A stretch of 64,000 nt of DNA from Methanosphaera sp. ISO3-F5 (GCF_034480035.2 NZ_CP118753.2:1955426-2019425), one strand, 5' to 3'; positions 40,017 to 51,248 are shown, numbered from the stretch's first letter. A program made the numbers and translations. The notes: generated by a model not told the origin, from the sequence alone.

Positions 40017-40358
40017 ATATACTATATTTTTTGGTATTTATTTTACCAAGAATTTATACAATGTTTAATAATTGCAATATTTTTTATAAAATATAATAAT
40101 CACAGTTTTAAAGATTAATGCCAAAAAATAATTAACCCTTTTAAAAATAAATGAATAATTTCCATTACAAAAAACACAAAAAAACAAACCAATCCAAAAA
40201 CATCATTTTCCAAAATAACACCCTGAAATCATTCAACACAAAACAAATAATTTTTATAAAATTCCATTTTTCTCGAAACCAAACAAGGAAAACATAACAA
40301 AAAAAGCATCACTAAAAACAATAAAAGGGGGAGAAAAAACATAAAAATTGTTAATTAA
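40017..40358. other. A-rich gene-free gap
   Basis: About 340 bp, strongly A-rich on plus in its second half. No frame or RNA gene was seen. It would hold the promoter of the gene at 39645 and terminator sequence for ribC. Confidence 0.45.
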
Positions 40359-40826
<468 letters not shown>

Positions 40827-40864
40827 TTAACAACTCTCCCAATAATACAATCAAATAATTTTGT

Positions 40865-41848
40865 TTATAAAAATTTAACTTCCTTCACTTCAAAAGATTT
40901 TTTAAGCCTTTCCAGATCAATACTACCAGTATGGAACATCTCACCAGTAACCATATCATTCACAATAACCTGAGCAGGAGCAAACACTTCCTTAGGTATC
41001 TTATAGAAATCACCATCAGCTTCTTTAAAGAATTCTAGGAAACTTTTACCATAATTTTCTGATGAAGAAGAAGGTAAATTAACAGCCAATTCTTCTAAAC
41101 TTTCACCTTCATCCGGTTCAATATAATAATAGGTTCTTCCACCAAAAATAATAGCATCATTAGTTTTTCCCATAGCCTTAAGAGTATCAGGATCAACAGG
41201 AGTAATCGGTGTGATACCAGCAGCATAAGTAATTTTTGTAATATCAAAGCCCATCACTTCATACATCTTATAAACTCCAACCTCTAAAGCACGACCAGAT
41301 ATCTGGATAGAACCAACAAGTGATGATGTAGGAGCAACAAGTATTGTTAAATTTTCAGTACTAACTCCACATTCACTGGCAATAAACTCTGCAACTTCCT
41401 CAGTAGGTAACTTATTTGCTTCAAGTGTAATAACTGCTATATCTGATTCTTCAGTATAACCTGTTAATTCATAAATCTTATCATCTTTAAACTTATGTGC
41501 CTGTGCAGGACCTGAACCCATAGCATGATAACCATTCACACTAATATTCCAGCCAGCCTTCTGTGAACCAAGAGTTGTTAATGCAGGAAAATCAGTTTTA
41601 ACTTTAACTGCAGGCATGGCCATTATGTCACTTAAATCTCCAGGAATTGATATACCAACATCACATATTCCACCAAGACACACCTTAGTGAACAGTTCTC
41701 CACCTTTAATACTGCCCTTTGCTTCTACACCACAATCAATAACTAGTGTCCCATTTTCTAGGGTGAATGATTTTAGTTTTAATTTTTCTTCATCTTTAAC
41801 CATTTTGTCAGCTATTTTTTTAGCTTCTACATTCATACTTTCACTCAT
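40865..41848 (-). CDS. mch: Methenyl-tetrahydromethanopterin cyclohydrolase
   Basis: 327 residues, standard for Mch, which converts formyl- to methenyl-H4MPT in the C1 pathway of methanogenesis. SMNVEAKKIADKM at the start, NGYHAMGSGPAQA near 105 and FGGRTYYYIEPDEGE near 230 are typical. It lies 41 bp upstream of ribC on the same strand, so cofactor and pathway genes may be co-transcribed. Confidence 0.96.
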   Translation of the reverse strand: MSESMNVEAKKIADKMVKDEEKLKLKSFTLENGTLVIDCGVEAKGSIKGGELFTKVCLGGICDVGISIPGDLSDIMAMPAVKVKTDFPALTTLGSQKAGWNISVNGYHAMGSGPAQAHKFKDDKIYELTGYTEESDIAVITLEANKLPTEEVAEFIASECGVSTENLTILVAPTSSLVGSIQISGRALEVGVYKMYEVMGFDITKITYAAGITPITPVDPDTLKAMGKTNDAIIFGGRTYYYIEPDEGESLEELAVNLPSSSSENYGKSFLEFFKEADGDFYKIPKEVFAPAQVIVNDMVTGEMFHTGSIDLERLKKSFEVKEVKFL

Positions 41849-41982
41849 AAACGGTATCTCCTATAAAAAATAATTTAAAATCTGTCAAAATTAGTTTAAA
41901 TCAATAGTTTTATTCTAATCTCTTCAATATAGCTCTATATAGTCTTTATTAATAATAAATGTTATGTAAAATAATCAATACA

Positions 41983-42612
41983 TCACCATTTTTTCAAAAT
42001 TTCCCTACATTTATCCCAGTCATGTTCATAAATATGAAGACTCATAGCATGATGAACCATATTCACTAACTCGGTACCAGTATTCTCCGCAACATAATAA
42101 CCAACCTCCCTAATACCAAACAAATTAGGAAAAGTAGCACCACCACAATCATTACTTCTGAAAAAATCAGTCATGTAAAGTTCATCATTCCGAATCAAAA
42201 ATGCAATCTCCTGTAAACAAGGAATCTCATCAACCTTATTGTCCTGAATAGGATCTATAGTAATAGCAATAGCCCTTCTGGACTCACGACAATTATTTAA
42301 CTTATCAATACAAGTATCTATCTGATCAATATCAAAATATTGTCTTAACCGGTTACCATAAGTATAAACAAAACCCTGCTCATTATCTGGGTCAAGCAAC
42401 TCCTGTTTATATGTTTCAAGCCTATCATCATGCCATGGAGAACATTCCGGAATAGTATCATCACCAGGATTAGTAATTTCAATCATAACATTTTGTATTT
42501 CCTTAGTCAAACTACCCCTTTCATCAGTAACTTCATTACCTTCAAGCATAATCTTCTTAACACAAGTTAACCATGCATTCGCAATATTATTTGACCTAAT
42601 AAATTTTGCCAT
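41983..42612 (-). CDS. thyA: Archaeal thymidylate synthase
   Basis: 209 residues, the short methanogen type. The catalytic region reads DEIPCLQEIAFLIRN (nucleophile Cys) followed by FFRSNDCGGATFPNLFGI. It methylates dUMP; in methanogens the carbon donor may be methylene-H4MPT. It starts one base after metE ends, so the two are coupled. Confidence 0.9.
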   Translation of the reverse strand: MAKFIRSNNIANAWLTCVKKIMLEGNEVTDERGSLTKEIQNVMIEITNPGDDTIPECSPWHDDRLETYKQELLDPDNEQGFVYTYGNRLRQYFDIDQIDTCIDKLNNCRESRRAIAITIDPIQDNKVDEIPCLQEIAFLIRNDELYMTDFFRSNDCGGATFPNLFGIREVGYYVAENTGTELVNMVHHAMSLHIYEHDWDKCREILKKW

Positions 42613-42613
42613 A

Positions 42614-43591
42614 CTACAAACCCTCCTCCTTAATTTCCTTCAATAAATTTAATTTTCCTTCACTTAACTCGTTACTTAAAGTTCTCATACCACAATCAGG
42701 GTCAATAATAATATTATCCTGCTTAATAATATTCTTAACACTACTAACAGTACTTCGAACATCTTCCTTCTCATCAATACTGTCAAGTTTAGTGTTCACA
42801 CAGCCAATGCCAATATATTTATCCCTACTGGATGACCATTCTCTTTTCAAATAATCTATATTCTGTGGCATTCCAGAGAATTCAAAATCTAAAATGTCCA
42901 CATTAAAATCCAACAAGTCACCTAAAACATCCTTTAAGTCACCACAAACATGTAAAATAACGGGAATGTCCAATTCTTCACTAATTATTTCTACGGCAGT
43001 TTTAGAAACATTAATATCCTCCGCACCAGTGGAAATAAACGGTTCATCTATCTGTATAGCACAGGCACCATTATTCTCCAATTCCTTTGCTTCAACAAGT
43101 AATGCTCTTGCAATATCATAAATAGCATTTTCTTTACTGGAATAAAAGTTTTCAATCAATGATGAATGAATGAGGGTGGTTGGCCCGGTTAAAATACCTT
43201 TAACTCCCTTTGCCTCATGATTAAAAATATCCTCCAATGGAGCATTTAATTTAAACATGGGATTTAATGATTTTGCTGTTTTAAATGCTAACTTAAAATC
43301 TTTCACAGAAATTGGGTGTGGTGCTGGAGTAATTTTTCCTTTAACATAAGCAGTATTATCCTCTATTCGAAATCCATTAATCTTGCTGGCAAAAATTTTC
43401 ACCATATCTTCACGAACTTGACCATCACAGATAATGTCAATGTCTGCTTTAACAAATGCCTCTACCGAATTAATGATTGATTGTTTATATGGGTCAAATA
43501 ATCCAAGAGTTTCACTAAGCTTTTCATTAAAACCATTGGCTTTAAAACTGTGTGTAGGATAACTGCCGACTACTGTTGTAATTATGGTCAT
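42614..43591 (-). CDS. metE: Methionine synthase, archaeal core MetE
   Basis: 325 residues corresponding to the C-terminal catalytic half of bacterial MetE. VVGSYPTHSF starts it; zinc ligands lie in HVCGDL (near 216) and the DPDCGM segment near 300, with IQIDEPF near 180. The short archaeal form is known to use methylcobalamin. Coupled to thyA. Confidence 0.92.
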   Translation of the reverse strand: MTIITTVVGSYPTHSFKANGFNEKLSETLGLFDPYKQSIINSVEAFVKADIDIICDGQVREDMVKIFASKINGFRIEDNTAYVKGKITPAPHPISVKDFKLAFKTAKSLNPMFKLNAPLEDIFNHEAKGVKGILTGPTTLIHSSLIENFYSSKENAIYDIARALLVEAKELENNGACAIQIDEPFISTGAEDINVSKTAVEIISEELDIPVILHVCGDLKDVLGDLLDFNVDILDFEFSGMPQNIDYLKREWSSSRDKYIGIGCVNTKLDSIDEKEDVRSTVSSVKNIIKQDNIIIDPDCGMRTLSNELSEGKLNLLKEIKEEGL

Positions 43592-43692
43592 AGTATTATA
43601 TATCCTAAAAATTTATTTTATAATTATTAGTTTGTCTAAAAAAAGTATTATATTTTTAACTGAAAAAAAATGTGGGGGGTGATGAAAAAATG

Positions 43693-44775
43693 TTAACGTT
43701 TAGTTGTTACTATATGTGATAAAACCATAGCACTTAAGAATAAATAAGTAACTAACGCTGAACCATTAATTGTCCTTGTAATAATGAAAAATCCAAGAAT
43801 CGTCTGTGCAATAAATGCAGCTAATGATCCCGTAAGTAACGCCTCACGTCCAAGGAATTTCTTGTTTCCACGTTCACGCTGAATCCTGTATTTGTTCAGA
43901 ACTTTAATTCCAATAATTATTACGGATATTATCCAGATTACTGTTATTGCTAATGCAATATAACCAAAATCGTATCCTACTCCAAAAATTCCTGGCAAGA
44001 AGTAGTCAATAACGTCCTTCTTGGTTACCAGTATTCCGTAGAATAACGGGAATGGTAATCCGAATAATGTTACAAATGTTAATGGTAATGAAATATATCC
44101 ATCACTGTTTCCTAGACCAGCATTTCCCCAATAAGTGGAATTAGCTGTATGTCCCCAGAGGTTTGTGTTGTCCAGTACCAGTTTTAAACTTGATAATTGG
44201 TTATTACTCATACGGTCAATCCTTGAAAGAGGACTTATAATCTGCATATCTAATAATTGTGCTAATCCTTCCATTAATCCAAATACTAATAGTAATCCAA
44301 CAATTATTAAGAAAATGTTACGTACATTTACATATGATGTTTCTTTCTTGAAATTTTTACTAATTATTAAGAAACCAGCTATTAGGCCAAGAGCCCACAT
44401 TATTAAGAAGTCACGATGAACTACTGCTCCGAAAAGAGTTATTCCTGCAGTAATCAAGTATAATAATAATCTGATGTTTGATGTTTTGGAACCTTGGCCT
44501 TCTATCACGGGTATTATCGACCACGACGTTACCACAACCAGTATAGCTAGAGGACCATACGGGTGGGTGAATTCGTGATGATTAAACATAGGCAGTACAA
44601 GACATGCTGCATCTATTCCGAATAGAATTGTTAAACCAACACCTAATATTAATGACAGAACAAATACTAAACTGAAATTTAAAGGAATAAAGTTCAATAA
44701 CAATAAAACTCCTAAATGTATCAGAATAGCAAATTCTATGATTAACATCAAGTGACTTGACGCTATTAATGCCAT
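43693..44775 (-). CDS. Polytopic membrane protein
   Basis: 360 residues with about eight to ten membrane helices and a large external loop near 175-220 (QLSSLKLVLDNTNLWGHTAN). It probably belongs to a Methanobacteriales-restricted family. The helix-loop layout is reminiscent of polymerases or ligases of cell-surface polymers, but no motif proves this. It stands alone, with the tRNA-Ala gene behind it. Confidence 0.6.
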   Translation of the reverse strand: MALIASSHLMLIIEFAILIHLGVLLLLNFIPLNFSLVFVLSLILGVGLTILFGIDAACLVLPMFNHHEFTHPYGPLAILVVVTSWSIIPVIEGQGSKTSNIRLLLYLITAGITLFGAVVHRDFLIMWALGLIAGFLIISKNFKKETSYVNVRNIFLIIVGLLLVFGLMEGLAQLLDMQIISPLSRIDRMSNNQLSSLKLVLDNTNLWGHTANSTYWGNAGLGNSDGYISLPLTFVTLFGLPFPLFYGILVTKKDVIDYFLPGIFGVGYDFGYIALAITVIWIISVIIIGIKVLNKYRIQRERGNKKFLGREALLTGSLAAFIAQTILGFFIITRTINGSALVTYLFLSAMVLSHIVTTKR

Positions 44776-44960
44776 ATAATCATCTATCCTTAAAATAATT
44801 CATTTATTTTCAGGAAACTAAATTAATTTCCTATATTATTTAACTATATTTATATTAATACTTTTTAATATTAAAATATTGTTAAAATGTATATGGAATA
44901 AGTACATGAAAAAAATAGTTAAATTTATTATATTAAAAAAATAAATAATAAAATAATTAT

Positions 44961-45034
<74 letters not shown>

Positions 45035-45040
45035 CTCAAT

Positions 45041-46075
45041 CTAATTTTTATGTTCATTATAAGTTTTATAAATTTCATCAACAATCAAATCAATAAGATT
45101 ATCAGTTTCTAAAGAATGATTACATGGTTTTTCATTCAATAATTCCTTAGACAACTCAATAATTTCATTTAAATTTTTGGAACGCTTCATAAAACCTTTA
45201 CTAATATAATAAGTGTCAACAGACAATTGTTTCCCAGGATAACATGAAATAACAGGAGTTCCAAGCAAAGCTGCCTCCCTATTCATAGTTCCCCCAGCAC
45301 CAATAACAAGATCCGCCTTTTTCATAAGACTAAACGTATCAACAGGAGTCTTAATAATATGAACATTCTCCAAATCCTCAAAAAGTTCACCCTGAGTCCT
45401 AAAACGAGGAATTACAAGAATATCTGCCTGATCTTTCAAAGCATCAACAATTGGAGTTAAAACAGACTTAGTACAATCAGCATCCAAATATGATGCAAGA
45501 GAAGGCTCCGGCCTCATCAAAATAATCTTTTCATTATTCAACTCCAAACCAAGATCATCAAGAATATTCTCATTAAATTCAAAATCCTCCAAATGAGTAA
45601 CCTCACACGTACCATTATATCTAACAATATCATTAGGATTCATACCAAAATGAATAGTATTCCAAACATCAAAAATTTCCGGAATAATTAACTTATTAGT
45701 TAATGGAAGAGTTAATTTATTAGCAGCAATAGCATGTTCATTATCCAGAACAAAAATGTTAGGAATTCCCAGCCCAAAAGCTACCCGAGGTAATTCTATT
45801 GAATGCTTGGTAATTGCTATGTCAATATCTTCTTTTGCTATAAATTTGGATAGTTCATAAGCTCGCTTAGTACTAGATAATAACTTCTCTTCAAGAGTAA
45901 CACCATGATTACCAATAGAAGTATATTCTAAACCAAAAATATCCAGTAAATCATGTATATTAGAGAAATCTCTTGCCGTAATTAAAACTTCATGACCATC
46001 TGCCTTCAATCTTTTAATAATTCCATTAAAAAATCTTACATGTGGCGAATTAACTATATCTATCCATATTTTCAC
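45041..46075 (-). CDS. DUF354 protein (glycosyltransferase/epimerase-like)
   Basis: About 344 residues. IWIDIVNSPHVRFFNGIIKR at the start and LVIGAGGTMNREAALLGTPV near 253 are typical of DUF354, a two-domain fold like UDP-GlcNAc 2-epimerases and GT-B transferases. GTG 46075 behind GGTGAT is chosen because the frame upstream runs through the intergenic A-run. The substrate is unknown; surface polysaccharide work is inferred. Confidence 0.82.
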   Translation of the reverse strand: MKIWIDIVNSPHVRFFNGIIKRLKADGHEVLITARDFSNIHDLLDIFGLEYTSIGNHGVTLEEKLLSSTKRAYELSKFIAKEDIDIAITKHSIELPRVAFGLGIPNIFVLDNEHAIAANKLTLPLTNKLIIPEIFDVWNTIHFGMNPNDIVRYNGTCEVTHLEDFEFNENILDDLGLELNNEKIILMRPEPSLASYLDADCTKSVLTPIVDALKDQADILVIPRFRTQGELFEDLENVHIIKTPVDTFSLMKKADLVIGAGGTMNREAALLGTPVISCYPGKQLSVDTYYISKGFMKRSKNLNEIIELSKELLNEKPCNHSLETDNLIDLIVDEIYKTYNEHKN

Positions 46076-46129
46076 AACAATCACCAAAAAAAATATAATA
46101 AAAAAAAATAGTTGGTTACAAAATTCCAA

Positions 46130-46783
46130 TTATTGCTCTTGGAACTTTTTGTATAAGTCAATAATTTCCTGTACACCTTCTCCAGTTTTTAAACTACATT
46201 TAACAACTGGAATGTCAGGGTTTATAGTTTTAATGTCTTTAACCATTTTATCTGCATCTGCGCCCACAGCATCAGCTAAGTCAACCTTGTTAACTATTGC
46301 CATGTCAGCTCCTTTAAATATCATAGGATGTTTTTCTGCAGTGTCGTCTCCTTCGGTTACACTAATAATCACTGTTCTTACATGTGCACCAAGATTAAAG
46401 TCAGCAGGACAGATAAGGTTTCCAACATTTTCAATAAACAATATGGAAATGTCATCTAAAGGAACATCAGGCAAAGCGTGTTCAATAAGATGTGCATCAA
46501 GGTGACATTCTTTTCCAGTGTTCAAACCCTTAACTGGAACATTTTTATCTTCTATTCTTTTAGCATCAAACTTACTTAGAATATCTCCAGCTATTACTCC
46601 AATATCATCATCCATTTCATCAATTAATTTTTCGAGTAATGATGTTTTACCTGATCCTACAGCACCCACAAGGTCTACTGCAAACACTCCTTTTTCATCA
46701 AATTTTGTTCTATTGTCATATGCTAATTTATCATTTGCTTGAATAATATCCTGTTCTATTTCTATACTTGCTACATTATGCAT
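46130..46783 (-). CDS. hypB: Hydrogenase nickel incorporation GTPase HypB
   Basis: About 217 residues. The P-loop [15 protein letters not shown] (near 34), [13 protein letters not shown] (metal-site Cys near 115) and NKVDLAD near 161 identify HypB, which delivers nickel to NiFe hydrogenases. It overlaps hypA by 8 bp. The N-terminal His-rich nickel store of some HypB proteins is absent. Confidence 0.95.
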   Translation of the reverse strand: MHNVASIEIEQDIIQANDKLAYDNRTKFDEKGVFAVDLVGAVGSGKTSLLEKLIDEMDDDIGVIAGDILSKFDAKRIEDKNVPVKGLNTGKECHLDAHLIEHALPDVPLDDISILFIENVGNLICPADFNLGAHVRTVIISVTEGDDTAEKHPMIFKGADMAIVNKVDLADAVGADADKMVKDIKTINPDIPVVKCSLKTGEGVQEIIDLYKKFQEQ

Positions 46784-47159
46784 TTTCATCATCCTTCTCA
46801 ATTTTTATAGTTTTAATGTTACATTCCTGGCCCTGTAATATATGTACTCTCGTATTTTTACATTCCGGGCATGTTGCAACAGTCATTAAATGATCCGTAT
46901 TTTCATCTGTTTCTATTGATCCTGTAAATCCACATGATTCACATTCAATCTTTGTAGGAATCATATTGATTATTATTTTAGCATCTTCAAAGATGGTTCC
47001 TTCTCTGAGAACATCCATCATAAACCTTAACTGTTCCGGATTTAGCATAGTCAGTTCTCCAACTTCAAACACGGCTTCATTAATTTTTATGGCATCATTT
47101 TTCTTTGCAGTATCAAGTATGGCCTCAACCATACTATTAGCCATTGATAATTCATGCAT
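46776..47159 (-). CDS. hypA: Hydrogenase nickel chaperone HypA
   Basis: 127 residues starting [15 protein letters not shown], with the invariant His2 nickel ligand. The zinc site is CESCGF...CPECKN, separated by about 22 residues. It is the first gene of hypAB. Confidence 0.95.
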   Translation of the reverse strand: MHELSMANSMVEAILDTAKKNDAIKINEAVFEVGELTMLNPEQLRFMMDVLREGTIFEDAKIIINMIPTKIECESCGFTGSIETDENTDHLMTVATCPECKNTRVHILQGQECNIKTIKIEKDDENA

Positions 47160-47374
47160 GGTATTTTTGCTCCATTATTTTGAATTTATTTTTTTTTATT
47201 TCATATTTTTTTATTATTTATTAATATTTATTTTTATCTTTACTCTAATTTAATTATAATTATTTTATTCAAAAATAAAAAATTAAAATATTTTAAAAAA
47301 GAATAACAAAAATTCATATAACAAGAAAATATTATCTTTCAAAAAAAAATTTAATGATAAAGAGGATAAAAATA

Positions 47375-48247
47375 ATGATAATAGGTGGATCAGCTTCACA
47401 AGCATTAGCAGCACAAGTTGCAACAGAATTAGATGATAAATTATGTAACGTTGAAACAAAAAAGTTTCCAGACGGTGAAAGATACCTGAGAATAAAAGAA
47501 GAAATACCAGAAGATGAAAAAGTCTGCGTAATTCAATCAACAGGATATCCACAAGACGAAAACATGATGGAACTATTCTTCATATTAGACACATTAAAAG
47601 ATATGAACATAAAAGACATCACAGTAGTATCACCATACCTCGGATACAGTCGTCAAGAACGCAGATTTAAAGAAACAGAATGCATATCAGCAAAAGCCAC
47701 AGCAACACTCATACAGAGTATGGGAATAAAACGATTAATCTCAATAAACCTCCACGAAGAAAGCATATGTGACTTATATGACATACCAGTAGATAACTTA
47801 TCAGCAATGCCAGCAATAGCACAACACATAAAAGAAACATTCAACGAAAAACCAGTAATACTAGCACCAGATAAAGGTGCACAAAACTTTGCTAAAGAAA
47901 TAGCAACAATACTAGACACAGATTATGACTACCTTGAAAAAGTACGCTTATCACCAGAAGTAGTTGAAACAAAAACAAAAAACATATCAGTAGAAGATAA
48001 GCAAGTAGTAATAATAGATGACATCATAAGTACTGGTGGAACAATAGTAAACGCAATCAACATACTTAAAGAACAGGGAGCAGTATCAGTAGATGTATTC
48101 TGTGTACACCCAGTTCTCGTAAATGATGCAGTAATAAAAATCAGTGCTGCAGGAGCAAGAAGTGTACAGGGAACAAACACTCTAAAAAGTGAAGTTTCAA
48201 ATATAAGTTTAGCACAAACAATTGCTAACCACTTAAAATCATTATAA
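47375..48247 (+). CDS. prs: Ribose-phosphate pyrophosphokinase
   Basis: 290 residues from MIIGGSASQALAAQVA; GAGG stands upstream, and an earlier in-frame ATG at 47354 would contain that site. KFPDGERYLRI near 32, YLGYSRQERRF near 90 and the PRPP loop VVIIDDIISTGGTIVNA near 207 identify PRPP synthase. PRPP feeds purine, pyrimidine and histidine synthesis. Confidence 0.95.
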   Translation: MIIGGSASQALAAQVATELDDKLCNVETKKFPDGERYLRIKEEIPEDEKVCVIQSTGYPQDENMMELFFILDTLKDMNIKDITVVSPYLGYSRQERRFKETECISAKATATLIQSMGIKRLISINLHEESICDLYDIPVDNLSAMPAIAQHIKETFNEKPVILAPDKGAQNFAKEIATILDTDYDYLEKVRLSPEVVETKTKNISVEDKQVVIIDDIISTGGTIVNAINILKEQGAVSVDVFCVHPVLVNDAVIKISAAGARSVQGTNTLKSEVSNISLAQTIANHLKSL

Positions 48248-48277
48248 AAATGCTATTTTAAAAAAAGAAAGAAATGA

Positions 48278-50110
48278 TTAGAATTCAAATTCATCATTTC
48301 TATAATTATTTTTACGATAATTGTTGTTATCATAATTATTTCGGTAATCATTGTTATAATTAGTTTTTCTATAAGTATTTCTCTTATGACCTTTCTTATA
48401 GTTATCATTAGAATAATTATTTCTCTTATAATTATCATTCTTATTATAACCATCATTCCTGTGTGGATTAAAATTTCTGCTTCTTCTAGAACGTTTATTA
48501 TGGTTTCTGAACTTTTTCTCAGAATTATTATTGGATTTTTCACGAGGACGTGCAGGTTCTATATGAACTCTTTTATTCTCAATATATGTATCTCCCATAA
48601 ATCTATAAAAATCTGAAGCATTTGCATCAGGAATTTCTACAAATGAGAAATTATCAAAAATGTCAATATTTCCTATTTGATGACCGTTAAGTCCTGTTTT
48701 TTCATGAACAGCATTAAGGATAGTGCCAACATTTATGTTCTGTTTTCTTCCAATACTCATAAAGAATCGTACAAATCCTTCATGTGCATCAGTATCTCCA
48801 AATTCTTCCTCTTTATACTTACTATCATCCATTATGCCCTTAAGTAATGTTGCAGCAATATCGATGGAATTATAATCCTCTTCGATAAGTTTTTCGATAA
48901 TGTATATTTCCTTTGAAATGTTCTCTGTTTCTATACGTTCTTTTAGTTGTTCAATAAAGTTATCCTTTTTAACTTCGGCAACATCACTAATTGATGGTAT
49001 AGGTGCTTGATCTATCTTAGTTTTTGCATAACGCTGAATATCTCTTAATTGATATATTTCACGGCCTGAAACAAAACTAAATGCTTTTCCGGTTTTACCG
49101 GCTCTTCCTGTTCTGCCTATCCTATGAACATAATACTCATTATCGTTAGGAATATCATAATTAAATACTGCTTCAACCCCGCTTACATCAATTCCACGTG
49201 CGGCCACATCAGTTGCAACCAGTATTTCCAGGTTTCCACGTTTAAATTTATGCATCACACGATCTCTCTGGTTTTGTGTCATATCTCCGTGTAATCCATC
49301 TGCCAGGTATCCTCTGATTTGCAAGTGACTAACAAGCTTATCTACTTTTCGTTTAGTGTTACAGAATACTAATGATAAATCAAAGTTATTTAAATCTAAT
49401 AGTCTTGATAATAATTCTAGTTTCATGTCTTCTTTAACTTCAAAGTATTTCTGTTCCACGTCTGGTGTTGTTAGTTCATGTTTTGTAATTTTAACAATTT
49501 CCGGGTTGCTCTGATACCTTTTGGCTAATTGCATAATTTCTGGAGGTAATGTTGCTGAGAAGAGTAAAAACTGTCTGTCAAATGGTATGTCTTCTAATAT
49601 ATACTCTATATCTTCTCTAAAACCCATATCCAACATTTCATCTGCTTCATCAAGAATAACTGTTTTTATAGCACTTAAATCAATAGTTCTTCTATCAATA
49701 TGATCCATAACTCTTCCAGGAGTTCCAATTATTACCTGCACTCCTTTTTGAAGAGCTTTAATCTGTCTATCTATAGGTTGTCCTCCATAAACTGGGAGCA
49801 CATCTATTTTTGGAAGGTATTTTGATAATTTTCTTAATTCTTCAGCCACTTGTATTGCTAATTCACGAGTAGGACATAAAATAATTGCCTGTAATCTCTT
49901 ATTGTTACTATCTAAATTTTCTAGTAAAGGAATTCCAAAAGCTGCTGTTTTTCCAGTTCCGGTCTGTGCTTGTCCTGTAACATCTTTATGTGCTAATATT
50001 TGAGGTATAGCTAATGATTGTATGGGTGATGCTTCTTCAAATCCCATATCTTCCACAGCTTTCTGAATTTCGGGGGATATATTTAAGTCCTTAAATTTTA
50101 ATTTTTCCAT
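48278..50110 (-). CDS. DEAD-box RNA helicase (DeaD/CsdA-like)
   Basis: 610 residues. The full motif set is present: AQTGTGKT (48-55), PTRELA near 80, DEAD (154-157), SAT, ARGIDV and HRIGRTGRAGKTG. A C-terminal DbpA-type RNA-binding region (about 445-520, GRKQNINVGTILNAV) is followed by about 70 residues rich in Asn, Arg, Lys and Tyr. It probably unwinds structured RNA, as in cold-shock helicases. A perfect hairpin lies about 55-75 bp upstream of its ATG. Confidence 0.94.
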   Translation of the reverse strand: MEKLKFKDLNISPEIQKAVEDMGFEEASPIQSLAIPQILAHKDVTGQAQTGTGKTAAFGIPLLENLDSNNKRLQAIILCPTRELAIQVAEELRKLSKYLPKIDVLPVYGGQPIDRQIKALQKGVQVIIGTPGRVMDHIDRRTIDLSAIKTVILDEADEMLDMGFREDIEYILEDIPFDRQFLLFSATLPPEIMQLAKRYQSNPEIVKITKHELTTPDVEQKYFEVKEDMKLELLSRLLDLNNFDLSLVFCNTKRKVDKLVSHLQIRGYLADGLHGDMTQNQRDRVMHKFKRGNLEILVATDVAARGIDVSGVEAVFNYDIPNDNEYYVHRIGRTGRAGKTGKAFSFVSGREIYQLRDIQRYAKTKIDQAPIPSISDVAEVKKDNFIEQLKERIETENISKEIYIIEKLIEEDYNSIDIAATLLKGIMDDSKYKEEEFGDTDAHEGFVRFFMSIGRKQNINVGTILNAVHEKTGLNGHQIGNIDIFDNFSFVEIPDANASDFYRFMGDTYIENKRVHIEPARPREKSNNNSEKKFRNHNKRSRRSRNFNPHRNDGYNKNDNYKRNNYSNDNYKKGHKRNTYRKTNYNNDYRNNYDNNNYRKNNYRNDEFEF

Positions 50111-50164
50111 TATTAAGCTCCTTTCTAAAATATAATTCTTACTTATTACTCTATTGGACTTACG

Positions 50165-50184
50165 ATTGACACGGGCGTGTCAAT
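50165..50184 (-). promoter_or_regulatory. Perfect 8-bp hairpin in the helicase leader
   Basis: ATTGACACGGGCGTGTCAAT is an exact 8-bp inverted repeat with a 4-base loop. It is GC-rich in otherwise AT-rich DNA, 55 bp before the helicase ATG and downstream of a TTTAAAA-like box. It could be an operator, or a leader stem-loop acted on by the helicase. Confidence 0.55.
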
Positions 50185-50434
50185 TATTCTAATTAATACT
50201 TTTTAAAATTCTTTAAAGTTTTTACTTTATATATTCATTAGTTTATAAAATTAGGATTTACATTTAATCCTTAATATAATTATGATTAATTTAATTAAAA
50301 GTATTTTTTGTTAAAAATCAGTATCAATAGCAAAATGAAAATTATCTGTAAGTAACTGATTTATTAAACAGAAAGTTCAGAGTCCAAAAAATTAATTATA
50401 AAAAAATAAAAGTAATTTTGGTGGGGGTGGAGAG
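50185..50434. other. AT-rich gap between helicase and solute-binding gene
   Basis: About 250 bp with promoter-like AT runs for the helicase. No reading frame or RNA gene was seen. Confidence 0.45.
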
Positions 50435-51241
50435 TTATGGATATAATAATGAATCTTCAATTTCATATGCATTATATTTTTGAGCAATCTTATTAACAGT
50501 ACCATCAGAATACATTTCATCTAACGTTTTCTGAACTTGATTTTTAAGGTCATCATTTCCCTTTTTAAATGCAATACCATACTGTTCAAAAGCAATAGGT
50601 TCATCTAATATCTTAAATTTATCGGCACTTTTCTCTTTTATATGATATTTTGCAAGAGGAACATCTACTATTATTGCATCACAAACACCAGATTCCAGAT
50701 CCATAAATCCAGTATTATATTCTTTAATCTTAGTTAAAGATTTAAAACTATTCATCAAGCTTCGTTTCTCTTTCTCAAGAACATTCAGTGCTGAATGGCC
50801 TTCCTGAATTTCCACGTCTTTATCTTTTAAATCTTTTTGTGATGAAATATTTGAGTCAGCCTTAACAACTACAACTTGGGTATTGTTAAAATATGCTTTG
50901 GACCAGGTATATTCATCTTCCCTGCCATTAATTGTAAATTCACTCCATATACAATCCATCATTCCAGAATTTAGTTCAGTATTCTTAGTACCCCAATTAG
51001 TTATAGGTTGTGGAATAAAAGTCCAATTGTTACGTTCACAAACTTCTTTAGCTAGTTCAATATCAAAACCAGTGTATTCTCCATTATCAGCTTGATATCC
51101 GAAAGGAGGAAATTCTGAATTAAAACCAACTACAAATGATTTTTTAGAATCTAATGAATTAGAATTTTCTGCACAGACACAATTAGTTATTGATAATACA
51201 AATAATGAAATGATTAGTAATGTAAATAATTTCCTGAAAAT
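50435..51241 (-). CDS. Family 3 solute-binding protein, apparent ATT start
   Basis: 268 residues if read from ATT 51241-51239. The N-terminus is a clear signal peptide (FRKLFTLLIISLFVLSITNC then VCA), possibly a lipoprotein-like one. The mature part begins SFVVGFNSEFPPFGYQ and ELAKEVCERNNW, the hallmarks of amino-acid binding proteins. The frame closes at a TAA just upstream, and no ATG, GTG or TTG occurs before the paired ATGs at 50962, which would delete the signal and the first lobe. GGAGG stands 7 bases before the ATT. No ABC permease or ATPase is adjacent. Confidence 0.85.
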   Translation of the reverse strand: MFRKLFTLLIISLFVLSITNCVCAENSNSLDSKKSFVVGFNSEFPPFGYQADNGEYTGFDIELAKEVCERNNWTFIPQPITNWGTKNTELNSGMMDCIWSEFTINGREDEYTWSKAYFNNTQVVVVKADSNISSQKDLKDKDVEIQEGHSALNVLEKEKRSLMNSFKSLTKIKEYNTGFMDLESGVCDAIIVDVPLAKYHIKEKSADKFKILDEPIAFEQYGIAFKKGNDDLKNQVQKTLDEMYSDGTVNKIAQKYNAYEIEDSLLYP

Positions 51242-51248
51242 TGTAATT

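Noticed and set aside
46076-46129. Extra hydrophobic N-terminus of the DUF354 protein from ATG 46129
   Set aside because: It is a translation of the A-rich spacer; GTG 46075 has a ribosome site and begins at the conserved KIWIDIVNSPH.
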